Assembly: GCA_016802295.1 (NCBI GenBank)
Contig: JAESIW010000115.1
Location: forward strand, 248,001-312,000
Source of the DNA: Brachionus rotundiformis
Taxonomy: Eukaryota > Rotifera > Eurotatoria > Ploima > Brachionidae
Direction: 5' to 3'
Length of the DNA stretch: 64,000 nucleotides
Shown: positions 19,868-31,085 of the stretch, piece by piece
Layout: the number at the start of each line of letters is the position of its first letter
Numbering within the stretch: the first letter of the stretch is position 1
The notes under the pieces: model-generated
What the model was told of the DNA's origin: nothing
What the model saw: the letters and a program-made list of their open reading frames with translations, nothing else
The model's database searches: none
Translations under genes and position numbers: made by a program

Positions 19868-20892
19868 GATTATATTTTTTATATAGCATCAAAAAATATA
19901 ATAAAAATTTAGATAATATTAATTTAAGCGATTGGCATGTTTGGCTATTTTATTTAAAAAATCATCAGATATATTTTAGTAAATATTTCAATTAATTTAA
20001 CATATAATTTTAAAAAACAAAAAAAAACAAACTGTGATAAAGTGTATCGTAAATTTGTCAATTTTTTAATAATGTTCGAATGGATGGGTTATTTAACCAA
20101 GAGAAAAAATAAAAATTAGTCGAAAAAGAACAATGTCTTAACTAATAAAAATAATAGTCGAATATTTTACGGTAAATACCAGTCAGATTAAAGCTATGCA
20201 TCCTTATTTTGGAAAAGAGACTTAAATGTTTTTGATAGACAGAGTAAAGTTTCCTATCTAAAGTCTAAGTGAAATCGACTCTTCAAAAAGATAGAAGTTT
20301 GAAAAATGCTTAACATTATTTTATCCTTTGATGGTAAATGACAAATGGTAAATGAGCTCTTCCATTGATAAGAATAATTTTCATTTGACAAGAAGGTATT
20401 TGGAGAAGCTTAAGAAATAATAGTTTAGTGTTTTGTAGTTTATTACAACGCAAAAAAGCAATATTAGAAAAATATTTTTTAAATTCTTATTTAAAATTAG
20501 CATCTAATTCAAGCCTTACAAGTTTTGTTTAAAATAATTCAATTACCATCTGTGTTCCAAACTTAATACCGTAAAGAACTTGGCCTAATATTTTGAATTT
20601 AAAAGATAGTTTTTGCATTTCGGATAAAATTATTAATTTGAAAAGATTAATAAAATGAAAACAAAATTTTAAAACTAAAAAATAATTCTAGAATAAATTC
20701 GAAAGATTTTTTTTATTTCATACCTTAATTATTATTTTATCTAAAAATATAGCTTGGGAGACTATCCAAGTTATTTGAAAGATTTTGAAATTTTATCTAA
20801 ATCAAGACTGTTTTCAAAGCTTTATGTCTAGGTTACTTATTGGTTTGTTAAGAACAGTATTTTCAAGTAATCATTTTTTCGGATTTTAGAGA
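19868..20892. repeat. Segmental duplication, copy 2 (without the LINE)
   Basis: Left part 19868-19928 matches 12334-12388, and 19982-20892 matches 13690-14745. Between them this copy has about 50 bases (ATTGGCATGTTTGGCTATTT and following) where copy 1 carries the 1.3-kb LINE. It therefore approximates the pre-insertion state. Sequence identity looks very high over the shared parts. Confidence 0.88.
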
Positions 20893-21185
20893 TTATGTTA
20901 GTCTCTATTCTATAGACCTTCTCGATTTCAGCACACCATATGCTTATGGCAAACTTTAGATGAGGTCTAGTCAGTGCCATCAAGAGCATTTTCATTTTTT
21001 ATGTCATGTAATTGAAATTTTTATCCCAATTTACGTGACTGGGGTTAACTTCAAATAATTTTCAATGTTATCTTTTTCAAGAGTGCTTTTAGTTAATTTT
21101 CTTGTATCATTCTTACAAACATGAGGCTGCTTATGTTTGATAAAAATGAATCTTTTTTTAGCTCTCATAATCAATTAAAATAAAA
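20893..21185 (-). mobile_element. LINE reverse-transcriptase fragment (thumb region)
   Basis: Minus-strand pieces include HKQPHVCKNDTRKLTKSTLE KD, INWDKNFNY and KMLLMALTRPHLKFAISIW. The RPHLKFA-IW string is the conserved C-terminal RT motif (compare VRPHLEFAAAAWNP in the 12.4-kb copy). Several frame changes show that it is dead. It abuts the right end of segmental duplication copy 2. Confidence 0.7.
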
Positions 21186-21552
21186 AATTTAATTATTCTT
21201 TTCCAGTATGTATTATCAAGATACGAAATGTATGCTGAAATACAAATAAGTATTCGTGAAAAGAATCTTTAAAGAAAGTACCCTAAAATATATAAAATCA
21301 AAATCAGCAATTCGTACAAAATACTTATTTTGTATCCAAGGATACAGGTCTGAAATTAGGTTAATGGTTTTAATTTAATTAACAGGCTTTGATTATTTTC
21401 TTTAAAATTTAAAAAAATTTATTTAAATAAATTAATAAGAACATAAAACTTGATAAAAAAACAAAAATAAAAAATACATATAAAATTTATCTGACTGGAC
21501 GGTTTCAGATAAGGAATAAAATTATAAAAAACATTTATAAATAAAAATATTT
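21186..21552. other. AT-rich spacer before a coding gene
   Basis: No coding signal. It should contain the 3' UTR of the death-domain gene on its right. Confidence 0.4.
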
Positions 21553-22317
21553 CTACACGAGCATTTCAATTAATTTTTTGACATAGTAATTAAACGATTG
21601 TTGTATAAGACTAATACACAAATATCTCAAATGATGATCACTAGTTTGATGAGACCATTTTAATAGAGCTTGGTAACAACATTCTCTTAGACCATCTTTG
21701 TACAAATATTTTATCTCTATTTCGTAAATATGCGATTCTTTAAGACCCAAATAGCGACCTATTGATTTCCATTCAACACAAATGTAGTCCGATATTTCCC
21801 ATAAAATTTTATCACTCAGCTTAATGTTATCTAATTTTGTACCATTTTTTAAAAAAACTTCCTCATAAGCCTGCAACAATTCTTCACATTTATTTTCATC
21901 GAACTCATATAGATCCAATTTTGATTCCAAATACTTGATGTTGCATGTATCTTTATTTTTAAGTCTCCACTTTAACAACACTTGGTACAGACACTCGACT
22001 AGACCATCTTTTTGTTTGAACTTGCTCTCAATTTCTTGAATTTCAGAATTCTTAAGACCCAGATCTGTGGCCAAGTTTTTCCACAGGAGCAGATTTTCGT
22101 GTCTATTGGCCAACTTCCAAAGACTCAGCTCCGACAACTCGACCAAATCAGCATGTTTCTGTCTCTTCGCTTGCCAACATGAATCTAAAATATTCATTTA
22201 AAAATAAAATTTGTCGCCTATGTCATAGTCTTTTTCCATACCTGACTCATCGTCCTGATCTAAATATCGCTTAGCTGCGATCAAAGTCGGAAGCATTCGG
22301 TGTGAGACAGAACTCAT
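21553..22317 (-). CDS. Tandem death-domain adaptor-like protein
   Basis: Two exons (22242-22317, 21553-22184) separated by a 57-bp intron give 235 residues, starting MSSVSHRMLPTLIAAKRYLD. The sequence contains two six-helix death-domain-like repeats: SLWKLANRHENLLLWKNLAT with LGLKNSEIQEIESKF and CLYQVLLKW (about residues 45-110), and ILWEISDYICVEWKSIGRYL with LGLKESHIYEIEIKY and CCYQALLKW (about 150-215). The W-K-LA-LGL---EI--IE pattern and the closing LLKW are typical of FADD/MyD88/UNC5-like death domains. Nothing else is fused, so it is likely a cytosolic adaptor that joins death-domain partners in apoptosis or innate signalling. The exact orthologue is not identifiable. Confidence 0.85.
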
Positions 22318-24895
22318 TTTCTCAAACTCATTTTATATACTGAAAATGAAAGCCTAAAAATTAAATTAAATTTGGTTACTAAGGCAATTTTAAATAATTT
22401 GACTTGGCAGGTGATTTTATGCTCGTTCAAATATTGGTTTATAAGATTTTTTAGTAAATATTTAATTAGAGAAATTAAAAACTGTTCGACTAAGAGAGAC
22501 AGAGAGAAAGAGTTTCAAATATTTGTTATCAGAAGCCTTTAGAGAGAAACCCAATTTTTACCAGGTTATGCAAATTGGAAACTCTGAATTTGGTGAAACG
22601 TGATAGGTAAGAAAAACACTATGCAGTGTAAACACTTGAAATTTGTACAATTTGAAGTAGTAATTGGAATTTGAGGTACGCGTGGGAACTAAAATCGATC
22701 TGTTTATCTTTAAATCCCTAGAAATCAGTTTAAATTTAAAAAAGAGTGACAAATGGAATTTTAGAAACCGTACTAGTTTTCCGGATTCAAATAAAAATGT
22801 CATGCAAAATAACAAATTATTTCAGACTCGTGACTAAATTTAAAATTTTAAATCTAATTAAACTTTTTTACAATAAAAAAATCAATAGTTTTAATCAAAT
22901 ATGTATTTTATTGCTTTACTACCTTGTTTTTTTTTTATAGATAAAAAATAATAGATAAAGATGAAAAAAGCTTTACAATCTGAGTTTAAAACTTGACCTT
23001 ATAAAGACGCTCGCTTAATCTAGACCGCTTGAATTCCTTTAGTTGACAAAACTTAATTTTTTCTCGAATTTTAAGATTGCAAAAAATATAAATTTTATTT
23101 AATTAACCTCTATTTTTATCTATTTAATAAACAAATTTCGTATCTAAATTCATAATTTTGTATCTAAGTGACTTGGTAATTTTTAAAAATTAACACTCTT
23201 AAATACTTGATTTATTAAGTTTCACTTGAATAACTTCAAAGAAATGATTGCTTTTTTTTCTTGAAATTGGTTCAATTTGAAAAAAAAATGTTAGCTTTAC
23301 TCTTAATTTCAGGAAAATACCTCTCAAGGGGTTTTATGTTTAAGCGACTTTTTGAGACTTGAAAAAGCGCGGACAATAATTTAATTACCCATGGCAAAAT
23401 AAAGTCAAAATCAAAGTTTAGCCTGAAAGAGAGTGATTTTAGCTCACAATACTTTTAGCCCAATCTTAGATTTAAATTTAACAAAAAAAATAAGGACATG
23501 AATTTCTTTGTCTTAATTATTTACAATTAAAATATTTTTTTAGAATAATCAAATGATTTTATGCACATTGAGGTAATATTATATAATTATAAAGCAATCA
23601 ATTCGTATTTATCTAAAAAATTCTTGTAATTATTTATAGGTCAAAACTAGATTTTTTTATATACCAAGTCATACAGTATTCTTGTATGCATAACTTAATA
23701 ATTGATTAGTTTTATTCTCAATTGATTAAGTTTGTTAAGAAATGGAGAAGAGTGTTGTGAATTGATTCATGAGAATATTTAGTGACTGTTTTTGTTATGT
23801 AAAAATATATTCAGATCAATCTTTTTTATCAACTGAGAATATAATAGGTATTAATTCAAGTGTCTATAGAAAGCTGCATAAAATTTTCATTTCCTCTCTA
23901 ACCATGCATTTTATTTTTTCCCAAAGTAATAAAATTAATAATTTCATATTCATTTACGATTTTAAACAACTAAAATAGGTAAAACTTTGGCATCTCTGGA
24001 ACCTCTTAGATAAATATACAGTGCCCAATTTGGTTCATTCACTGAGTTGGAGTTTTTGAACCCAAACATTAATACCAGACTTTTATTTAAATATATATCA
24101 TTTTGAGATAAGACATTGTCTTTAATACAAAAAAATACATACTTTTAATAATTTAATTTTGAAAAAAATAAGATCTTGGAATTAATGTTCAGCTTCAATA
24201 GTTGAATCTATCCAATTCGAAATGTTCCTATAAGTCCTTTTTTCTCAAAAAACAGAAGCTTTTGAATGAGCAAAAAGTAAAGATTTGTAAATGTTTACCA
24301 ACAAGTTGGCTACATAGACAAGTCTAATAATTATACATGGCAATTCGAACAAAACCTTTATACAATGTAGTGTTTATTATTTTACATAATACATTTAGCA
24401 TTAGAAAACCCAAGATTCTTTCCCCTAACCCTAAAAATTCTAAACTCTATCTTAAAATAATAATCATTTTAATTTTAAAAATCTTTTATCTAAAAATTAT
24501 AATTTCTAAATGATTTAAAAAATTATTATTTCTTTAAGAAATTGTTAACCCAATGACCAAAAACTTAAGACAACAAAGGCATTGTATGCAGTGACAATGT
24601 TTCGATCAGCAAATTTCAAACTCTTTTTAGAGACTACAAAATCTGAGAAGCAAGTTCTGCGTATAATATATTGCAATAACAGAAAATAATTTAAAATAAT
24701 AATACTCAAGCTGTAAATAATATAAAATAATATAAATTGTCAAATATAATTGAACTACTATCTTTTTTAATTATTGATACTCTGATTTGTTTTAAAACGA
24801 AACCATTCTTATTAAATCAAACCAGTTATGCTTTTATAAAATAATTATCGGAATCAGTTAAGATTTTCGGTATATTCTTTCAAAATATATCTAGA
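22318..24895. other. Gene-poor AT-rich region
   Basis: Open frames at 22558-22815 (-), 22746-22940 (+) and 23769-23978 (+) overlap or are composition-driven and show no family features. There is a GAGAGA-rich run at 22492-22512. No repeats shared with other parts of the window were seen. Confidence 0.45.
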
Positions 24896-25218
24896 AAATG
24901 TTCGGTTGATTATTAAAAAGACAGAGATCAATGGGAATTAAGCACACAACAAATGCTGTCAGTAAGTTTTAATCAATTTGAATTATTTTTTAATTTTAAA
25001 TAATTATTTTTCTCTATTTAGAATTATGTAACTTCAAAGAAATCGCTATGAATTTACCGCTTGAACAAAAACGCGGTCCAGGTTTTACAAAATTCACAGG
25101 AAATGCTTTGTAGAGGCAACATAACGAAACAGAAAAAATATCAGACTTAAGCATTGGTAGTTGCCAGGGGTCGGATTCTGATTCAAGTATTAATGACGAA
25201 GCGCCACCTTCATAAAAA
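24896..25218 (+). mobile_element. C-terminal fragment of a MULE-like transposase gene (tentative)
   Basis: QWELSTQQMLS at about 24930-24960 reaches a GTAAGT donor. After a CTATTTAG acceptor at 25020 the frame continues LCNFKEIAMNLPLEQKRGPG FTKFTGNAL, then a TAG, then RQHNETEKISDLSIGSCQGS DSDSSINDEAPPS and a stop. The basic KRG-G...K-ALxRQ tail resembles the endings of MULE/SWIM-type transposases (KRGRGRPK...AL). The in-frame TAG indicates a broken copy. No SWIM finger or DDE core is visible here, so the family call is tentative. Confidence 0.4.
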
Positions 25219-25844
25219 AACTAAATAAAATAATTTTTTTTGTACCCGAAACAACACTAATTCTATTATTTTTGTTATCATCTCAGATATCTCATATAGT
25301 TTAGCTTAAATAAAATAAAATTGACACTAACTTCAGCATTTTAGTTTTTTTAATAGATATATTTAACTCGTTATTTAATTTATATGCCAATATTTAATTT
25401 AAAATTTGAATTTTTTTAAATTTAATTTTTTTTTAAATAAATTTTCAATAAGCTGTTGTTGGTGATTTAATTAGATCTTGATGACAAACTTTTTCAAATC
25501 AGATACATTATGATTTTTTATAGCAACTGAATAATTGAGAATTGATTTTAAAATTAGCATTAACTTTCATATCAAAAATAATCAGAACAACAAAAAAGAT
25601 AAATTAAAGCCGGATATCTGCTCATCTGTATATGTTTAAACAGTCTAAGCTTGAACGTCCCTGAAACACTTCATAAATCATTGATTAAAATTATTGACTC
25701 TCTTAAAAGTTAGAAAAGTTGAATTTTCTGATAAATTGAATATTAATTATTTAAGGTGTTACTCAAGTTATGTCACTTGAGTAAAAGTATTTTAATAAAG
25801 TCACTAAAATTGACTTTAATTTTTTTTAAATTAAAAAAATCTCA
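25219..25844. other. AT-rich spacer
   Basis: No genes seen. Confidence 0.4.
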
Positions 25845-26003
25845 ATGCGAGATATATTCACCTTATTCTTCTTAGTTGTTTTAGCTGGAGTCTTGGTTGA
25901 CGAAGCTAGGGCTAAATGTAGGCCTAGAAGAACTACTACTAAAAAACGCTTAGCATACGGCAACATAAATTTAAATTTTTTTTTATTTAGATCTTGTTTA
26001 TAA
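25845..26003 (+). pseudogene. Broken copy of the haem peroxidase 5' end
   Basis: Encodes MRDIFTLFFLVVLAGVLVDE ARAKCRPRRTTTKK. This differs from the intact gene's first residues (starting at 26884) by a single His to Asp change, then runs out of frame into a stop at 26001. Similarity includes the bases just before the ATG. After about 120 bp it is lost. It is a local partial duplication about 1 kb upstream of the functional gene. It still has an intact signal peptide and could in principle make a 52-residue secreted peptide. Confidence 0.85.
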
Positions 26004-26883
26004 ATTTTAAAATCATCACTAGGTCTTTGGCTACAATATTTAGTCAAAAGTGACATGCTTTGGGATAAAAATCAAAATCTGTAAAATTCAGTGTCCAATT
26101 TATAAACTGTCAAAACGATTATTGAGTATGGATTAAAACTGAATATAAATCACTTAAATGAGGCCATTCATTCAAAATTACCAAAACCAGAATTTTGCTC
26201 AATGGTCGAACAATGTTTTATTTAGGTTTTTGAAAAATAGCTTTTGACTAGATAAACTAAATAGAGGTGAAACATCTTCTCTTAGTGTTAACTCAACTTG
26301 AGTGCTTAAATTTTTCACATCTCTTTGGAAAAAAATCTCAAAATAATTAATTGTTTTAAAATCATTTAGGCAAATTGAAATGTTTTTAAAATAGACTACT
26401 TTTAAAAGTGAAGTTGCTATCAATTAAATATCAGTTTGCATATTTAGTAGATATTCATCAAAAATAAACTTTTAATTTTTTCTCATGCTAAGTTATGTGT
26501 ATCCGAAAGACTGATGTTTTTTTTTCTTTATTTAAATGTCTTTACAGTCTTTTAAACATATTATACAAAACAAAACTATTGGAGTTTATCATGTAAAAAT
26601 CAATTTTATTTTTTTAATATAATTGAAAAAATTTTAGACAAATAAAATATAGTTTTATTTTTCCATTAAAAATTGCTCAAGAAAAATAATTTGGTTGTTG
26701 AATTTGAAGAATCAGCAAGATAATTAAAAATAAGGTTCTAATTATATTTTAAATTAAATTTTTGATTTATAAAATCTTCAATGTAAATAAGTTCTATTCT
26801 AAATTACTAAATAGTTGTTTTAATTACAATTTTTGCTTATAAATATCAACCAATTTGCAAGGTATTTTGGTAAAAAAATTTCA
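26004..26883. other. Peroxidase upstream region
   Basis: AT-rich DNA between the broken copy and the intact peroxidase. It presumably includes the promoter. The 26199-26423 minus-strand frame has no recognisable features. Confidence 0.4.
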
Positions 26884-29138
26884 ATGCGACATATATTCAC
26901 CTTATTCTTCTTAGTTGTTTTAGCTGGAGTCTTGGTTGACGAAGCTAGGGCAAAATGTAGGCCTAGAAGAACTACTACTAAAAAATCGCTTAGCGAGCGC
27001 CAACAAAAGCTCAATCTAAACCTTAAAGAACTTTTTGCCAGAAATAGAACCAAATTGCCCAGAAATGTAAAAAGAATCAGATCAAAAATGCAGTCTAACA
27101 TGAGACAATCATCATCTGATGCCTACTTTATCAATCAAATTACTTCTTTGGCTATTAAAACAGCTCTTAATTCAACAACAGCCAGATCCACTGATACCGA
27201 CTTAACCATTGATTCTCAATATTGTCCCTATACTGATGTAACTTGTGACTTTACCTATAAATATAGAACAGCTAATGGCTCTTGTAATAATGAAGAAAAT
27301 CCTTTATATGGAGCTGCCAACACGCCATACCAGCGAGTTTTGTCTGTAGCCTATGAAGATGGGTTCAATTCGGCAAGAAGTTTATCAGTAACTGGTAACG
27401 ATTTGCCTAATCCAAGAACAATAAGCTTAAATATTTCACCACCACCAACTGTAAGTGTTCTTGAAAACACAGTATCACATTTTTATGCGATTTTTGGTCA
27501 ATTTCTAATTCATGACTTATCTGGAACATCAGCAACCACAGATTCAGATGGTGTTGAACTCGATTGTCCATGTGGATCGGACGATTCAGACTGCTTGCCT
27601 ATTGAATGGCCAGAAAATGACGAATATCTGGACCAAGATTGTATGAAATTCACTCGGTCAAGTGCATCTTTTCCAGACTTTGATTGTACTTTGTCCTACA
27701 GAGAACAGCTTAATCTTCTATCTTCATTCATTGACGGTTCTGGCATTTACGGAATTGATCAGGACAGAGCAGATGAATTGAGAACCTTTTCCGGTGGTTT
27801 GTTAGCTACCAGTGAAGCTTTAAATTCTAATAATGTCCAAGTGACAAGTGGAGATTATTTACCATTATCGGATGACACTTGTAGCTCATCTACAGATCCA
27901 TCATATAATTGTTTTTTAGCTGGTGAGTATAGGACTAGTGAAAATTTGGGTTTGGTCAGCATACATACACTTTTCCTAAGAGAGCATAACAGAATAGCTG
28001 GTGAATTAGCCACAAATAATCCATCATGGACAGATGAACAGTTGTACCAAGAATCAAGACGCATTGTAATTGCTCTTTTGCAGCATATAGTTTACAATCA
28101 ATGGCTACCCATGGTAAATGGAAGCACTGATTTATCTCCAAACTTGGACACTACTGAATACTACACTGGATATGATAGTTCTGTAAAAACAAAACTCAAA
28201 TTAAAATAATTTTTTATTATATAGAATATTTTCATTTTTCTTAAAGTTAAATCCAGCTTTGACCAATGAATTTTCCACTGCTGCTTTTAGATTTGGTCAT
28301 TCACTAATTAGAGACAAATTCAATAGATACAAGACTGATGATACAAGATTGGCTTTCATTAACTTTACTGATTTAGAATTCAAATCTGATTATGCCTATG
28401 ATACAAGAGGAGAAGGTATCTTTTCAATATTCAAGGGTTTGATTAAAGACAATTGTTGGAAATTTGGAAGCTTTGGTCTTCAACTTCAAAACAATTTATT
28501 TGCACAGACTATCAATGGTGTATTTTCAGCTCATGATTTACTTGCGACCAACATTCAAAGAGGACGTGACCATGGCTTAAAACCTTATATTGACTACGTG
28601 AAATATTGTCACGGAACTGATGTGTCTACATTCACCGATTTAAAAGATTTGATCGGTCCTGTTAGGCGAAACTGGTTATCATTGCTTTATGAGTAAATTT
28701 TTAAGATTCTAAGTAGAGATACTAGATTTTCTCATTAGAGATGTAGCTGATATTGATTTATATGCTGGAGCATTATTGGAAATCAAAGATTCTGATTCAT
28801 TTTTAGCTGCGCCTACCTTTTCATGCTTAATAATGGAGCAATTCGCTATTTTGAAAAATGGCGACAGATTTTACTACGAGAACGGCCCAGACGTAAACCC
28901 GGGCGCTTTTTCTTTAGGTATAATTTGTTATATTTGTATAATTTTTTAGAAAAATTATTTTTTAGAACAATTGGCTGAAATAAAAAAGATAACATTATCA
29001 GGACTAATTTGTAATAATTATGAAATATCCCAAGTTCCAGAAAATGCGTTTTATACCACTTCGGATACAAATCTTGATGTAGACTGTTCAACTTTAAAAA
29101 ATCAAGTCGATTTATCTAAATGGACAGGCGAATTGTAG
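26884..29138 (+). CDS. Secreted animal haem peroxidase (peroxidasin/myeloperoxidase superfamily)
   Basis: Four exons (26884-28182, 28247-28692, 28739-28917, 28966-29138) join to 698 residues. The start is MRHIFTLFFLVVLAGVLVDE, a clean signal peptide; an upstream in-frame extension lacks ATG. Family motifs: distal His about 210 in GQFLIHDLS, CPCGSDD, catalytic Arg about 350 and Glu about 353 in GEYRTSENLGL, HTLFLREHNRIAGEL, proximal His about 451 in AFRFGHSLI, NIQRGRDHGL, DIDLYAGALLE and GDRFYYEN. The spacing distal His to proximal His (241) equals that in myeloperoxidase. The Asp that normally precedes the distal His (the DHD motif, ester-linked to haem) is Ile here, so covalent haem attachment may be altered. 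Introns 1, 2 and 3 are 64, 46 and 48 bp. The N-terminus is basic (KCRPRRTTTKKS). Likely roles are oxidative cross-linking or defence. Confidence 0.93.
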
Positions 29139-30769
29139 CATAAAAATATTTTTTAAATTATGAATTATATTTAACTTCAATTATTTTCGATTAAATTTTA
29201 TCAAAATTTTTTTTAATATGTTTTGCTAATTTTTAAATTATTTTTAGATGCTTTTTTATTTGAATAGTTAAATTTTTTATTTAAATCTTTAAATTAAAAA
29301 AGCAGATTTTTTAATAAATAATAAAACTCGAATAAAAATATTTAATACTAAATTCCCATGCTAAGATTAATGCTCCAGGAATGCCAAGTTAATCAGATTA
29401 TTTTTTTCGTGATATTTGGAATAAAGAATTTTTTAGCAAAAAAAATATTAACATCTTTTTATGATACCGAATTATCAGTCTAAATATATTATGATGTAAA
29501 ACCAAGGTTAAAGAATATGTTATATTTTCAAAATGTTTGCTTGATTTTAAAAAGAATCCAGTCTTGATGATTTGATGTGTTATAAAAGAAATTAAGTAAA
29601 AACTTTAATTAAAATAAAATGAAAGATAAGAACCTTTAACAGCTTTGAATGCAAGCTGATCCCAAGGATAATGAAATAAGGATTTGATGGTAAGTTTTAA
29701 AAATACAACTGATTAGATGATAGCCGATAACTCTAATATACAAGTAATTGTAATAAGCTACGGCAAGCAAGCTTGCAGAGGCGGCCTTCTATTCATTTAC
29801 AGAAATAGAAGAACTAACAAGTTTTAGAGTCACAGGAACTGAGAGTTACAAAGTTTTAAGTATTTATTTTTAGAAATACAAAACGAATTAAATAAAGTTA
29901 CAGGAATTCAAAACTTAAGTGCTATCTGAATCTCAAATTTTTCACCTAAAATTCATAAAATACGTCCTTTCAAACCCTAAATTTCATTTTTTTGTTGGGA
30001 GACAAAGAACAATATTTTTTTTCCAAGTAGTCAAAAACAAAATAACCCTTTAAAAATTTTTAGTTCTTTCAGACCCAGTTATTCAATGATTTAGTCAATT
30101 TTTTTTACTGAACAAATCTATGGTTTTACTTTTTGAATTTTTGTTTCATTTTTTGTTAATTAAGTCTATAGACTTAATTAATTTGATTTAAATTTTGAAT
30201 TTATGTTTATTTAACTTAACATTGAACAATTTCGATTAAAATTATTAATATGTCGCTAAAGTCTAAATTTTTTCCTTCTCGCGCTAAAAACCTTAGGGTT
30301 TTATTAATAAGCTTTTAGAGAAATTCTCAAGTTTTCATCTATTGTAATTAGTCACATTATTTTGACTTATTGCTATAGCTTAAAATTTTACTTACGCATC
30401 GGGTAATGATAATTTATCTTGATGTTTTTTAATAAAAAAATTTTGATTTCGAATAAAAATTAAAAAGTTTTTTTAATAAATTTGAAAAATTAACCCTAAA
30501 ACTTAATTCCACTATTTTTATTCAGGCTTAAATTAAGAATTATCAAATTTACCCCATTTGGCTTGAATTTATTTATTTAACAATTCTTATGTGGCACAAT
30601 TAAAACATGGGATAAAAAATGGGATACAACAAAACTAAATGTACAATGAAAAAGATTGAGGGAAATGGGTTATGTAAAATCTCTGGGATAAAAATAAGAT
30701 GGGATATAATTTAGACGGGACATAATCGAGCTTTAACTTTATATAATAGAAACTGTTTTTCAAGCTAAT
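29139..30769. other. Gene-poor spacer with a LINE tail
   Basis: AT-rich. The only recognisable item is the LINE 3'-tail copy at 29745-29792. Confidence 0.45.
29745..29792 (-). mobile_element. LINE 3'-tail copy (same family as 12.4 kb)
   Basis: AATAAGCTACGGCAAGCAAG followed by CTTGCAGAGGCGGCC is the reverse complement of the family tail (C-GC...CTTGCTTG-CGTAGCTTA). Divergence is moderate, and the (ATT)n tail has decayed to AATTGTAATAA. Confidence 0.5.
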
Positions 30770-31085
30770 TAAGACTTGCTATGCTGTAAAAACTTGGTGT
30801 CTGGTCATGAAGGAATAGTAGCGATTCTTGAATTGATTGATTGAGTCCGAGTTAATGACCTCGGTTGGTAGAGCCATCCACTCATTGACAACCCTGTTCG
30901 TAAATAAATTGGTTCTCTTCTATGCATTCTTTTGTAGCAGCTATTCCTCTGAACAGGTAGAGTGAGGTTCTATGGACTTGGGGGTTCGCCCAGCTCACTT
31001 CTTTGATTCCGTTTATAAGCTAACTATTGAATCATATCGCCCATATTTAGGATAGCAAGGCGGTTTTCTTAAGTCCAGTTCCTAA
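30770..31085 (-). mobile_element. LINE reverse-transcriptase C-terminal fragment
   Basis: The minus strand encodes RTNLFTNRVVNEWMALPTEV INSDSINQFKNRYYSFMTRH QVFTA and a stop near 30788. The F-NRVV--WN-LP--V----S---FK--L pattern is the C-terminal signature of Jockey/CR1-like LINE reverse transcriptases. Sequence upstream to about 31085 (LDLRKPPCYPKYGR-like) is frameshifted. A 26-base piece of it, starting CTATGCATTCTTTTGTAGCA at 30920, recurs at 31521. Confidence 0.8.
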
